A stretch of 64,000 bases of DNA from JAKFYM01 sp964416595 (GTDB lineage Bacteria; Bdellovibrionota; UBA1018; CAIPTA01), in the NCBI GenBank assembly GCA_964416595.1, contig CAYQES010000003.1, positions 62,001-126,000 on the forward strand, given 5' to 3'. Position 1 is the stretch's first letter. Every line of letters starts with the position of its first letter. Position numbers and translations under genes: made by a program. Shown here piece after piece: positions 17,523-25,197 of the stretch. The notes beneath the pieces are model-generated. The model had not been told where the DNA came from, did no database searches, and saw nothing but the letters and a program-made list of their open reading frames with translations.

Positions 17523-18724
17523 TTGCCCTTCAAAACTTCAATGCCTGGCAAACCCCGGCCCTCTAAATATTTTAGGCTGGCTCCCCCGCCGGTGCTCAAA
17601 AGATCAAAACGAGTCCCAAGTTCAAAAGTGGCGATGGCACTCAAGGTATCTCCACCGCCAGCCACTTTCACCGCGGAAGAATCAGCGATAGCGCGGCCGA
17701 TAGCCAAGGTTCCACCGGAAAAATCTGGTTTTTCGAAAAAGCCCATGGGCCCATTCCAGAAAATGGTTCTTGCATCTGCGATGGCTTCAGCAAAAACTTC
17801 AATGGTGCGGGGCCCAATATCCAAGGCCACGCCATCTTCAGGAATCGTTTCCAAAATCACTGGCTGTTTAAAATCTGGATCCTTTTCAGGAAAAACCACT
17901 TTGTGATCCACGGGTAGAAAAATTTCTACTTTCCGCGCTTGGGCCTTTTTGAGAATGATTTCAGCGGCCGCGATGCCCTCGGTCTCGCATTTAGACTTCC
18001 CAATAGTTTTGCCCAAGGAAGCTAAGAAAGCATAAGCCATGGCGCCGCCGATCACTACCTTATCCACATAGTTAAGGAGATTTTCCACGGCCTTCAATTT
18101 ATCCGTAACTTTGGAGCCACCCACCACGAGCACATAAGGATGGGCGGGGCTTTCCAAAAGGCGCTGTAAAAATTTTAATTCTTTTTCGATCAAGAAGCCG
18201 GCGGCCTTCTCTGTCATCACGGCGGGCATGCCATAAGTGGAAGCGTGCTTGCGGTGAGCGGTGCCGAAAGCATCGGACACATAAATATCCGCCAAGTGCG
18301 AAAGCTGGCGGGAAAATTCTGGGTCATTGGCTTCTTCTTCTGGATAGTAACGAATATTTTCGAGCAAAATCACTTGGTGCTCTTTGGAGTGATGGATCAT
18401 CTGGTGCACTCCCTCACCCACGCACTCTTCGGAAAGCAATACATCTCGGTCTAAAAGTTCCGAAAGGTGTTTGGCCACGGGCTCAAGGGAATATTTGCGA
18501 TGCCTTTTGCCATCGGGCCGGCCAAGGTGCGAGCAAAGGATTACTTTGGCGCCATGCTCTAGACAATAACGGATCGTGGGCAAAGCTTCTTGAATGCGGG
18601 TGTCGTCGTCAATTTTGCGCTCTTCACCCTCACCGGAAAGGGGAACGTTCAAATCCAAACGCAAAAAAACTTTTTTGCCTTTGAGCTCGAAGCTCCCCAC
18701 ATTGCGAATGCTACCGATGCTCAT
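17519..18724 (-). CDS. pgk: Phosphoglycerate kinase
   Basis: Glycolytic kinase making ATP from 1,3-bisphosphoglycerate, 401 residues. Family motifs: FLRLDLNVPL near the N-terminus, HLGRPDG for substrate binding, VVGGSKVTDKL, and the C-terminal nucleotide-site stretch VAGGGDTLSAI followed by STGGGASLKYLEG. It starts 5 bp after the gapA stop and overlaps tpiA by 4 bp. Confidence 0.98.
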   Translation of the reverse strand: MSIGSIRNVGSFELKGKKVFLRLDLNVPLSGEGEERKIDDDTRIQEALPTIRYCLEHGAKVILCSHLGRPDGKRHRKYSLEPVAKHLSELLDRDVLLSEECVGEGVHQMIHHSKEHQVILLENIRYYPEEEANDPEFSRQLSHLADIYVSDAFGTAHRKHASTYGMPAVMTEKAAGFLIEKELKFLQRLLESPAHPYVLVVGGSKVTDKLKAVENLLNYVDKVVIGGAMAYAFLASLGKTIGKSKCETEGIAAAEIILKKAQARKVEIFLPVDHKVVFPEKDPDFKQPVILETIPEDGVALDIGPRTIEVFAEAIADARTIFWNGPMGFFEKPDFSGGTLAIGRAIADSSAVKVAGGGDTLSAIATFELGTRFDLLSTGGGASLKYLEGRGLPGIEVLKGK

Positions 18725-18729
18725 GAGAC

Positions 18730-19725
18730 TTACAATCCCTTGCCCACAAGTGTGGCAAGATCCAGCAATCTAGCCGAATAACCACTTTCGTTATCGTACC
18801 AAGAAAGTACTTTCACTAAATTGCCATCGGAAACCATGGTGCTATCCGCATCGAAAATAGAGGAGTGCACATCGCCATTAAAATCGCTGGAAACCAAAAG
18901 TAGATCGCAGTAGCGCAAAATACCTTTTAAGGGGCCATCGGCCGCTTTTTTCATGGCCGCATTTATTTCAGCCTTCGTGGTGTTTTTTGCCAAAATCACC
19001 GAAAGATCCACGAGCGAAACATTGGGCGTGGGTACCCGGATGGAGGTGCCATCCATTTTTCCTTTTAGCTGAGGTAGCACCAGACCAATGGCTTTGGCGG
19101 CCCCCGTGGAAGTAGGAATCATATTCAAAGCAGCAGCCCGGGCCCGGCGCCAATCCTTATGGGGCAGATCCAATACCTTTTGGTCATTGGTATAAGAGTG
19201 GATCGTGGTCATCAACCCTTTCACGATGCCGAAATTTTCGTCCAATACCTTTGCAATGGGCGCCAAAGCATTAGTGGTGCAGCTTGCGTTCGAAATCACA
19301 TGGTGTTTAGAGGGATCGTAAGTTTTTTCGTTGATGCCCATGCAGATGGTGGCGTCCGCGTCTTTTGAAGGGGCGGAGATAATCACTTTTTTGGCACCAG
19401 CCTTTAAATGCGCAGAAGCAGGTTCCCGCTCCGTGAATGCGCCCGTGCATTCCAGCACCACATCCACGCCCCACTCTTTCCAAGGTAATTTGGCGGGCTC
19501 GCGCTCTTCGGCAATATGGATTTTTTTACCGCGCACATAGAGGGCGTGATCTTTTACGGCCACTTCTTCTTGCCAGGGACCATGCACAGAATCATAACTC
19601 AGGAGGTGAGCATCCAAATCCACGGGCGAAAGAGAGTTCACCGCAACGATTTCTAGCCCGTCCTCGATAGCAAGACGCATGGCTTTCCTTCCAATCCGAC
19701 CAAAACCGTTGATAGCAATTCTCAC
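18730..19725 (-). CDS. gapA: Glyceraldehyde-3-phosphate dehydrogenase, type I
   Basis: Oxidative phosphorylation of glyceraldehyde 3-phosphate, 331 residues. Rossmann motif INGFGRIGR at 5-13, catalytic C149 in SNASCTTN, and the phosphate-site stretch TGAAKA. The position that normally carries the NAD-selecting aspartate (VND in NAD enzymes) reads VNS here (residues 29-31), which may relax cofactor choice toward NADP. The start is GTG at 19723-19725 with an ideal GGAGG six bases upstream. First gene of gapA-pgk-tpiA-secG. Confidence 0.97.
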   Translation of the reverse strand: MRIAINGFGRIGRKAMRLAIEDGLEIVAVNSLSPVDLDAHLLSYDSVHGPWQEEVAVKDHALYVRGKKIHIAEEREPAKLPWKEWGVDVVLECTGAFTEREPASAHLKAGAKKVIISAPSKDADATICMGINEKTYDPSKHHVISNASCTTNALAPIAKVLDENFGIVKGLMTTIHSYTNDQKVLDLPHKDWRRARAAALNMIPTSTGAAKAIGLVLPQLKGKMDGTSIRVPTPNVSLVDLSVILAKNTTKAEINAAMKKAADGPLKGILRYCDLLLVSSDFNGDVHSSIFDADSTMVSDGNLVKVLSWYDNESGYSARLLDLATLVGKGL

Positions 19726-19859
19726 AGTTCCTCCTCTGCTTTGTTGGCCCGTTATACTTTTAACTCACTGTCTTTCTTGCACAAAAAATAGGGAGAGGTC
19801 AATGCGAATACAGCGCGTCAACCTCGAGCTTTTTCTACCTTTCAGGTAAAGTGCTTGGC

Positions 19860-20864
19860 ATGAGCACGATTTATTCTCCCTTTGTGAACGAACTAAAAGA
19901 AAAAATGGAATTTGAGGGCGCTTTCCTCGTGAAAGTAATCCAGCTGCATATGGACAAAAACGGACGCCCGTATTTGAACCTAGTGCTAATGGATAAAAGC
20001 GGTGAAATCGAATCCCGGGTTTGGGAAAACGCTAACCGTTTGTTCGAAGAAGTGAAAGCCCAGGACATTCTCAAAGTGGCCGGTAAAGTGAATGTGTACC
20101 AAGGCCGCAAGCAAATCGTGGTGGAAGCGGCGGCTAAGGTGGCCGAAGGCTCCTTACCTATGGATCGCTTCCTTCCCTCCACGGCCTATGACGTGAATCG
20201 ACTTTTTTCCGATATGGTTGCGCTCTTTAGCACCTTGGAAAACCCCTTCGCACAAAAATTGGCTTTACTCACACTCGAGGATAGCGACGTAAAACGCCGG
20301 ATCCTCAGAGCCCCCGCTGCCAAAACTGTGCACCACGCCTACGCGGGTGGACTTTTAGAACACACCCTCAGCGTATGCCGTATTTTAGATAATTTGGCCA
20401 AACACTACCGCAGCTACTACGGCAAGGCCGTGAGCCGGGATCTCCTTTTATTGGGCGGCCTCTTCCATGATATCGGAAAAATCTACGAACTCGCCTTCGA
20501 ACGAGGCACTGAATACACCAAAGAAGGCCAACTGATTGGTCACCATGTATTAGGTTGCGAATTAGTGGACAAAATCACCCACGGCATCCCTGATTTCCCC
20601 GCTGATTTAAAACTGCATGTAAAGCATATGATCTTAGCCCACCATGGGAAACTTGAATACGGCAGCCCTAAGGTACCCCACTCTTTGGAAGCCCTGCTCG
20701 TACACTATGTGGATGATCTCGATTCCAAGGTGAACACTATCTTAGGCTTCATCGCCGCGGATCTTTCTCCAGGAGAATGGACCACCAACCATCGTCTCTT
20801 GGAGCGCCCGTTCTTGAAACCGAAAGTGAAACCCGAGTTCCAGGGCCAAAGCCCCGGCGTGTGA
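19860..20864 (+). CDS. YhaM-like 3'-5' exoribonuclease (OB fold plus HD domain)
   Basis: 334 residues in the YhaM arrangement: an N-terminal OB-fold nucleic-acid-binding domain (about 10-100) and a metal-dependent HD domain with HHAYAGGLLEH, LFHDIGKI, GQLIGHH and an aspartate in VHYVDDLD. YhaM proteins degrade RNA or DNA 3' to 5'. The ATG at 19860 is preferred; a GTG at 19851 with AGG four bases upstream is a real alternative that adds three residues. Divergent from gapA and convergent with the next gene, 3 bp apart. Confidence 0.88.
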   Translation: MSTIYSPFVNELKEKMEFEGAFLVKVIQLHMDKNGRPYLNLVLMDKSGEIESRVWENANRLFEEVKAQDILKVAGKVNVYQGRKQIVVEAAAKVAEGSLPMDRFLPSTAYDVNRLFSDMVALFSTLENPFAQKLALLTLEDSDVKRRILRAPAAKTVHHAYAGGLLEHTLSVCRILDNLAKHYRSYYGKAVSRDLLLLGGLFHDIGKIYELAFERGTEYTKEGQLIGHHVLGCELVDKITHGIPDFPADLKLHVKHMILAHHGKLEYGSPKVPHSLEALLVHYVDDLDSKVNTILGFIAADLSPGEWTTNHRLLERPFLKPKVKPEFQGQSPGV

Positions 20865-20867
20865 TTT

Positions 20868-21425
20868 TTAGTGTAAGGGACCGTTGGAATCGTCGTCCCC
20901 ATCCTCTTCATTAAAGAGTGCATCTATATCTGCATCATCATCCGCAGGATCAAAGCCGGCGCTTTTTAGGAAATTATCGGCCGCTTTTTCCAATGCATAA
21001 TTATCCCGATTGAGTTTTACAAAAAAAGACTGCCCCTCCCAAGCAAACTCCTGCCAATTAGGGCTCATTTGCGCAATTTCCGCTATCGCCGCCTCCAGCC
21101 CACCGCCCCCTTGCAAGCATTGAGAGAACCAACTAGCGGCCACATCCACCATGGATTTTAGTTTTTCTGTTACCTTCTCTGGATGCTCTGCTGCATCCAC
21201 TAAATCCGTGGAAATATGTAAGGAGGCGGCCCGTAAAGATTTGGGGTGAGCCAAGGAAGCGCAAAAAATCACTTCGTCAGTATATAAATCCCCATACACA
21301 AGGAAAGCGGCCTCCCCTACCTGTTTTTTGAACTGTTTTTTAAACAGATTGCCCACGGTCTGCAAAAAATCTTTGGGTAGGGCCATGGGAATTTTCGTTT
21401 GGCGTTTTCGCGTGGGCAAAGGCAT
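20868..21425 (-). CDS. Conserved hypothetical protein, acidic C-terminus
   Basis: Not recognised. The protein has up to 185 residues: a basic N-terminus, a mixed alpha/beta core (about 20-140) without transmembrane segments or signal peptide, and a strongly acidic tail (about 155-182, rich in Asp and Glu) such as is seen in DNA-mimic or chaperone-like proteins. A second ATG at 21384-21386 would remove the basic 13-residue start; no strong ribosome site decides between them. It is divergent from the PilZ gene; the start regions lie 40 bases apart. Confidence 0.65.
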   Translation of the reverse strand: MPLPTRKRQTKIPMALPKDFLQTVGNLFKKQFKKQVGEAAFLVYGDLYTDEVIFCASLAHPKSLRAASLHISTDLVDAAEHPEKVTEKLKSMVDVAASWFSQCLQGGGGLEAAIAEIAQMSPNWQEFAWEGQSFFVKLNRDNYALEKAADNFLKSAGFDPADDDADIDALFNEEDGDDDSNGPLH

Positions 21426-21465
21426 AGGGCAAGTCTTACCTCAGGGCTTATGTTATAGTCAAAGT

Positions 21466-21831
21466 ATGCACTCCACCGAACGGCGGCACCCAAGATTTGA
21501 TTTTAGCCAATTTTCCTGGGTTTTTTCCTTACGTTTACCCAAACCGGCCAGCCCCTCTACTCCTGTGCGCTTGGAAGCCCGCAACATTAGCGCCGGTGGC
21601 TTAAAATTTGTTTGTAACAATAAAATTCCGCTCTTTGAAACCATACAAATCAGTATTTTTGACAGAGCTTCTGGATCGGAATTAGCCACCCTCAACGCCA
21701 AAGTGGTGCGCTTAGAAGAAGTGGATATTGGCGTGGGGGAACTTACCTACGGTATTGCCGTGGAATTTCTTTCGGGCATGGCCCCTCTCCAAAACCTTCT
21801 ACCTGCTTCCACAAATGAAGCGGGCACATAG
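21466..21831 (+). CDS. PilZ domain protein
   Basis: Single-domain PilZ protein of 121 residues, a predicted cyclic di-GMP receptor. Both ligand motifs are present: ERRHPRF (5-11, the RxxxR arginines) and ARNISAGGLKF (38-48, the N/DxSxxG element). No output domain is fused, so it would act by binding a partner. A TATAGT box ends only a few bases before the ATG, so the transcript may be nearly leaderless. The last 85 bp overlap the 3' end of the convergent comM-like gene. Confidence 0.85.
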   Translation: MHSTERRHPRFDFSQFSWVFSLRLPKPASPSTPVRLEARNISAGGLKFVCNNKIPLFETIQISIFDRASGSELATLNAKVVRLEEVDIGVGELTYGIAVEFLSGMAPLQNLLPASTNEAGT

Positions 21832-23207
21832 TGCCTGGCCTCTAGCACATCTTCTCGGCTCACTTCTTTTCCACGCCTTAGATCGCTCACCGTAAGTGCC
21901 ACTCGCGCTAAAGATACCGCATTTTCCCGGCGACCACTACGACTCAAACGCCAAAGCCCTAGAGCATCTTCCTGCCAAACTTTGCGAAAGCATTCCTCTA
22001 TACTTAAACGCCCATTGCATTTGCCCTGGCGTTTCTCCGCCACTACTCGGGCCTCGGCCACTTCCTCGGCCGCTGCGCGAAATTTTTTTCCTTCCTCTTC
22101 CTGATTTTCCGCAAAAGAATAGAATAAATGAAAGTAAGGACGAATCCTTTCTATCCGCTGCCGATAGCGCTCCGATTCCTCCGGCCCAGGAAAAAGCCGT
22201 GCAACTAAAAGCCAATCGGCTCCTTGCCAATAAGTTTGCCCTCCACGAAATGCTCGAATCGCACCACACTCCAACGGTTCTTGTAACTTTTGTGCCAAAA
22301 GATCGGGGCGTTCTCCGAGGTCTGAAAGGAATAGTAGGCCACCATGAGCCAAAGAAATTTCGCCCCAGAGGCCTGCTTTGGCATCGAAACGTAAATATCG
22401 GGCGGCTTGGTCACTACGTAATTCTCGAAAAGGGCGCTGCCCAGAAGTTTTTTCACCAAAAATTTGGTGCACACTGGAACTTTCTTCGGCCAAAGCGGCA
22501 CTCATGGGTGGTAAAAGTGCCAAAATTGCCTGGGCCATCGCTTTAGATTCCACGGGATCCGCACCCGCCAAGAAAATCGGATGCCCCCCAGCCGCCGTGA
22601 GTTGCGCCACGCGCTGGGCAAGAGCTCTACCAGCTAGAGCGCGCCAAAATATTTCTCCTTTTTCTTCTACCACCCGAGTTGGCACCAACTGTCGCGCTCC
22701 TATTTCTGTTTTTTCTCTCAAATGCGCCACGACTTCAGCCAAAAAACGAAAACCACCCCCCTTTTTCCTCTCACCCAAGAGATGACTATCTTCCCAAGGT
22801 AAGAGTGTGGCCGCCGTTTGGGCGTGTAACCACTCTCTCAGCGGCGCTCGGCAATGCAATGGCAGAATACGACCGTCCAGACCTAAAGAACCGCAGGCAA
22901 AAATTTCCTGTTGCGCTGGAATTACCTTCGCGCTTCCCAAAATGGCCAAAGCCACAGGTAAATCTAGGCATTCAACGCTCATTCCTGCGCTCCAACCACT
23001 CAAATGTACCGTTATTCGCCGTGCTGGCAGCCGAAATCCACTGGACTCCAATGCCGCCATCACTCGCTCTCTTTGCTCTTGCAACAGCTGAGATGGCGCA
23101 CCAATGATCTGCAAATACGGCAATCTTCGCTGTTGCACGCACTCCACTTGGATCACATCCACTCTTTTTCCCAATACACCTATGCTATTCAACCGAAAGT
23201 AGTTCAT
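21747..23207 (-). CDS. ComM/YifB-family protein with degraded ATPase site
   Basis: 486 residues with the order of ComM/YifB Mg-chelatase-like AAA+ proteins: an N-terminal Lon-like fold (1-165, with VNEVVHLSGWSAG-type region near 66-80 and LDLPVALAIL at 81-90), a central ATPase-like domain, and a C-terminal Mg_chelatase domain ending near LEARHYV. The Walker A loop, GPPGxGKT in the family, reads GADPVESKA (215-223); Walker B has become LLFLSDLGE; the RPFRAPHH and NPCPCG stretches are also lost. The frame is intact, so it may be a retained non-catalytic paralogue. The ATG at 23205-23207 has GGAG five bases upstream. Confidence 0.8.
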   Translation of the reverse strand: MNYFRLNSIGVLGKRVDVIQVECVQQRRLPYLQIIGAPSQLLQEQRERVMAALESSGFRLPARRITVHLSGWSAGMSVECLDLPVALAILGSAKVIPAQQEIFACGSLGLDGRILPLHCRAPLREWLHAQTAATLLPWEDSHLLGERKKGGGFRFLAEVVAHLREKTEIGARQLVPTRVVEEKGEIFWRALAGRALAQRVAQLTAAGGHPIFLAGADPVESKAMAQAILALLPPMSAALAEESSSVHQIFGEKTSGQRPFRELRSDQAARYLRFDAKAGLWGEISLAHGGLLFLSDLGERPDLLAQKLQEPLECGAIRAFRGGQTYWQGADWLLVARLFPGPEESERYRQRIERIRPYFHLFYSFAENQEEEGKKFRAAAEEVAEARVVAEKRQGKCNGRLSIEECFRKVWQEDALGLWRLSRSGRRENAVSLARVALTVSDLRRGKEVSREDVLEARHYVPASFVEAGRRFWRGAMPERNSTAIP

Positions 23208-23305
23208 GAAAACTCCGCTTCCACGCTCTTTGGCATGGATCGAGCCAAGTTTTTCTGCGAATGCGGCTGATTTCAGAAAAAAAATCCTGCTTGAAGTACG
23301 ATTCG

Positions 23306-23322
23306 CGAACATTCTTTGTTCG
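23306..23322. promoter_or_regulatory. Palindrome upstream of the histone-like gene promoter
   Basis: CGAACA and TGTTCG form perfect 6-bp arms around TTCTT at 23306-23322. The site lies about 40 bases upstream of the predicted -35 box of the histone-like gene and about 100 bases from the divergent comM-like gene. A second GAACATT half-site follows at about 23330. The dyad shape suggests a dimeric regulator; the regulator is unknown. Confidence 0.35.
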
Positions 23323-23360
23323 AAAGATGAACATTTTTTTTCGCAAATGATTTTTTTTAT

Positions 23361-23388
23361 TTGCAGAGCAAAGCTGTTTGCTTATACT
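23361..23388 (+). promoter_or_regulatory. Sigma70-type promoter of the histone-like gene
   Basis: TTGCAG at 23361-23366 and TATACT at 23383-23388 are separated by 16 bases, close to the housekeeping consensus TTGACA-17-TATAAT. Transcription would start near 23395 and leave a leader of about 105 bases before the ATG at 23500. Confidence 0.55.
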
Positions 23389-23406
23389 TTTACTTGAACA
23401 GTTGGA

Positions 23407-23428
23407 TTGAGTTCTAAGTGGAACTCAA
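23407..23428 (+). promoter_or_regulatory. Stem-loop in the leader of the histone-like gene
   Basis: TTGAGTTC (23407-23414) pairs perfectly with GAACTCAA (23421-23428) around a six-base loop. It sits just inside the predicted transcript start, a position typical of hairpins that protect the 5' end of abundant short mRNAs. Confidence 0.5.
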
Positions 23429-23499
23429 CAGCCCAGTGAATGTGATGAACGTTGAAGTGAAGGCTGGATCTGCTGTCGAACGAAGAAGGAGACCTAAAA

Positions 23500-23580
23500 A
23501 TGGCTGCTAAGAAAAAAGCTACGAAGAAAAAAGCTGGTACCAAGAAAAAAGCTACGAAGAAAAAAGCTAAGAAGAAGTAA
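23500..23580 (+). CDS. Histone H1-like lysine-rich mini-protein
   Basis: A 26-residue protein consisting only of Lys, Ala, Thr and one Gly after the start Met: four units of the form KKKA with Thr or Gly spacers, similar to the C-terminal tails of eukaryotic histone H1 and bacterial Hc1/AlgP-type proteins. About 15 of 26 residues are lysine, so it must bind nucleic acid or another polyanion. GGAG lies 8 bases upstream of the ATG, a sigma70-type promoter and leader hairpin precede it, and a long stem-loop follows. These signals argue that a reading frame this short is real. A role in nucleoid compaction is inferred from composition. Confidence 0.8.
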   Translation: MAAKKKATKKKAGTKKKATKKKAKKK

Positions 23581-23597
23581 GTTCCTTAGCTTTTAAC

Positions 23598-23668
23598 GGG
23601 CCCAAAAACCAGCCGCCAGCTGAATAGGCATTGGCAGTTACTGCGGGGGTTTTTGGGTCTTTGCTTTT
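23598..23668 (+). terminator. Stem-loop terminator after the histone-like gene
   Basis: CCCAAAAACC (23601-23610) pairs with GGTTTTTGGG (23648-23657) as a perfect 10-bp stem closing a 37-base region that can fold further; a T-rich run (TCTTTGCTTTTG) follows. It lies 20 bases after the stop codon. The 3' arm overlaps the last codons of the convergent gene. Confidence 0.55.
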
Positions 23669-23946
23669 GTAGAACCAGAGAGGCAAGGAATCGCCTCTCT
23701 TTTTTTTGCGCAGCCCCAAGCTCTTACGCTCTTCCATTCCTTCTCTGGCCCGTATTTTTCACAAAATCCCTGGCATCCCTGAAAGATCTGCAACGCTTCC
23801 CCTTCTTGCCCTTGCAAGCGCTTGAGCGCAATCCAGGCCAAACGGGCCCTAGCCCATTCGATTTTTTCTGCCTCTGAAAGTTTTTTAGGATTTTGTTGGC
23901 TCAAGCGTTCCATGGCCTTGGCCGCTTCTAAAGAAAGAGTGTTCAT
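23638..23946 (-). CDS. Small, probably exported hypothetical protein
   Basis: Not recognised. From the first ATG it has 102 residues, mostly helical (1-75) with four cysteines in the second half and a basic Lys/Pro-rich tail. The frame stays open upstream to 24021 and encodes a good signal peptide (FFSWIFLFCSLAFGAQ) directly before the ATG-derived sequence. However, no ATG, GTG or TTG lies in that extension; an ATT at 24007-24009 preceded by GGGG is the best candidate. The true start may therefore be a rare codon overlapping the end of sppA. The C-terminus overlaps the terminator of the histone-like gene. Confidence 0.5.
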   Translation of the reverse strand: MNTLSLEAAKAMERLSQQNPKKLSEAEKIEWARARLAWIALKRLQGQEGEALQIFQGCQGFCEKYGPEKEWKSVRAWGCAKKREAIPCLSGSTKAKTQKPPQ

Positions 23947-23998
23947 ATAAGTTTGCTCTTGGGCACCGAAGGCCAGGGAGCAAAAAAGAAAGATCCAA

Positions 23999-24913
23999 CT
24001 AAAGAAAATAGAGACCCCGATTCAAACCTAAGCTAGCGGCGCCGCCTTTTAAGTGCTCTGTCACGATCTCCAAGGCGCCTTCCGTTACGCCTTGGCCAAA
24101 TAATTCTAAAAGCGAACGCCGTTTAGGCTCCGGATACACCAAATTTACCTTTTGTTTGGCGTCCAATTTCGCCAATTCTTTGGCGAGATCGATTGCCACG
24201 TCCAATCCACCCAACTTATCCACCAAACCCGCTTTAAATGCCTGTTCTCCGGATAAAACTCGGCCATCCGCGTAGGGCCGCACATTTTCCACGGGCAAAC
24301 GGCGGCCATCGGCCACGGCATTGAGAAATTGCCCGTACACATTATCGATTAAATCCTGCACAAGCTTGCGCTCTTCTTCCGTCATGGGTCGATTTTCGGA
24401 GCCCACATCCTTAAATTTTCCGCTTTTGATATTGTAGCGCTCCACTTTCGCCCATTTATAGAGTTCCGATAGGTTCGCCATATTCATGATCACACCAATA
24501 GAACCCGTGAGCGTGCCCGGATTGGAAACGATCCGATCCGCCGCTACTCCTATATAATAGCCGCCGCTGGCGGCCACGGACTCAAAACTCGCCACCACGG
24601 GCTTTGTTTTCCGCACTCGCTTAATCGCATCATGGATTTCTTGGCTCGGGCCAACGGCGCCCCCAGGGCTATCGATCCGCACGATTACGGCCTTCACGCT
24701 GGAATCTTCTTCAAACTCTTTTAGATCTTTCAGGATATTTTCCGAAGTCATGATCGCTTCGTGGATATTGACCACGCCCATATTCACTCCACCCCGAGCT
24801 AGGAGGGAGCGATTCTTCACGATATTGCCCATGGCAAAAAACACGAAGAGCAGGAAGACGAGGAAAAAGACGGCGGAAACACCTAGGAGTACAACAAGGG
24901 GATTTTTCTTCAT
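23999..24913 (-). CDS. sppA: Signal peptide peptidase SppA (S49 family, short form)
   Basis: Membrane-anchored serine peptidase that clears cleaved signal peptides, 304 residues, the single-domain form. One N-terminal helix (about 7-29) is followed by the S49 domain: IDSPGGAV oxyanion loop at 80-87, nucleophile S116 in ESVAASGGYY, the GTLTGSIGV stretch, and the general base Lys in KSGKFKD (K168 by spacing from S116). The stop overlaps the upstream open extension of the next gene. Confidence 0.93.
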   Translation of the reverse strand: MKKNPLVVLLGVSAVFFLVFLLFVFFAMGNIVKNRSLLARGGVNMGVVNIHEAIMTSENILKDLKEFEEDSSVKAVIVRIDSPGGAVGPSQEIHDAIKRVRKTKPVVASFESVAASGGYYIGVAADRIVSNPGTLTGSIGVIMNMANLSELYKWAKVERYNIKSGKFKDVGSENRPMTEEERKLVQDLIDNVYGQFLNAVADGRRLPVENVRPYADGRVLSGEQAFKAGLVDKLGGLDVAIDLAKELAKLDAKQKVNLVYPEPKRRSLLELFGQGVTEGALEIVTEHLKGGAASLGLNRGLYFL

Positions 24914-25037
24914 GGGTAGGAGTGTAACGTATGGAAAGATTTTTTGGAAAAAATCGCTGGATGAAATTCATGCAATGCAACAATGGACTAAAATACGCAG
25001 AAATGCTGAAGTAGAGAGCAGGCGAATGGAGGCAATC

Positions 25038-25184
25038 ATGGACATGAAACAAGAGATCGAAGCTTTTAGAGAAGAAATACAAAAAGTAGAGCGTCGACTG
25101 GTGATTAAACTGGGAACTATGTTTTGCGTTTCGATCTTTGCCATCGCAATTTATACGGTCGTGATGCTGAAGGCATTTAAGTAA
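25038..25184 (+). CDS. Tiny coiled-coil plus single-helix membrane protein
   Basis: 48 residues from the ATG at 25038: a charged heptad-like helix (MDMKQEIEAFREEIQKVERR), then KLGTM and one membrane helix (about 25-45). This layout matches the C-terminal part of DUF1640-like proteins, though I cannot assign a family firmly. GGAGG five bases upstream decides this start; in-frame ATGs at 24975 and 25026 would add 21 or 4 residues. It ends 13 bases before the next gene and probably shares its transcript. Confidence 0.5.
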   Translation: MDMKQEIEAFREEIQKVERRLVIKLGTMFCVSIFAIAIYTVVMLKAFK

Positions 25185-25197
25185 CGAGAATCAAAAT

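Noticed and set aside
23301..23322. SOS (LexA) box before the histone-like gene
   Set aside because: The dyad spacing (GAAC-N7-GTTC) fits neither the Gram-positive box nor the TTAC-N3-GTAA box reported for Bdellovibrio.
24930..25013. 27-codon frame starting at 24930 next to sppA
   Set aside because: No ribosome site, no recognisable sequence and it overlaps the likely leader of the following small gene in another frame.
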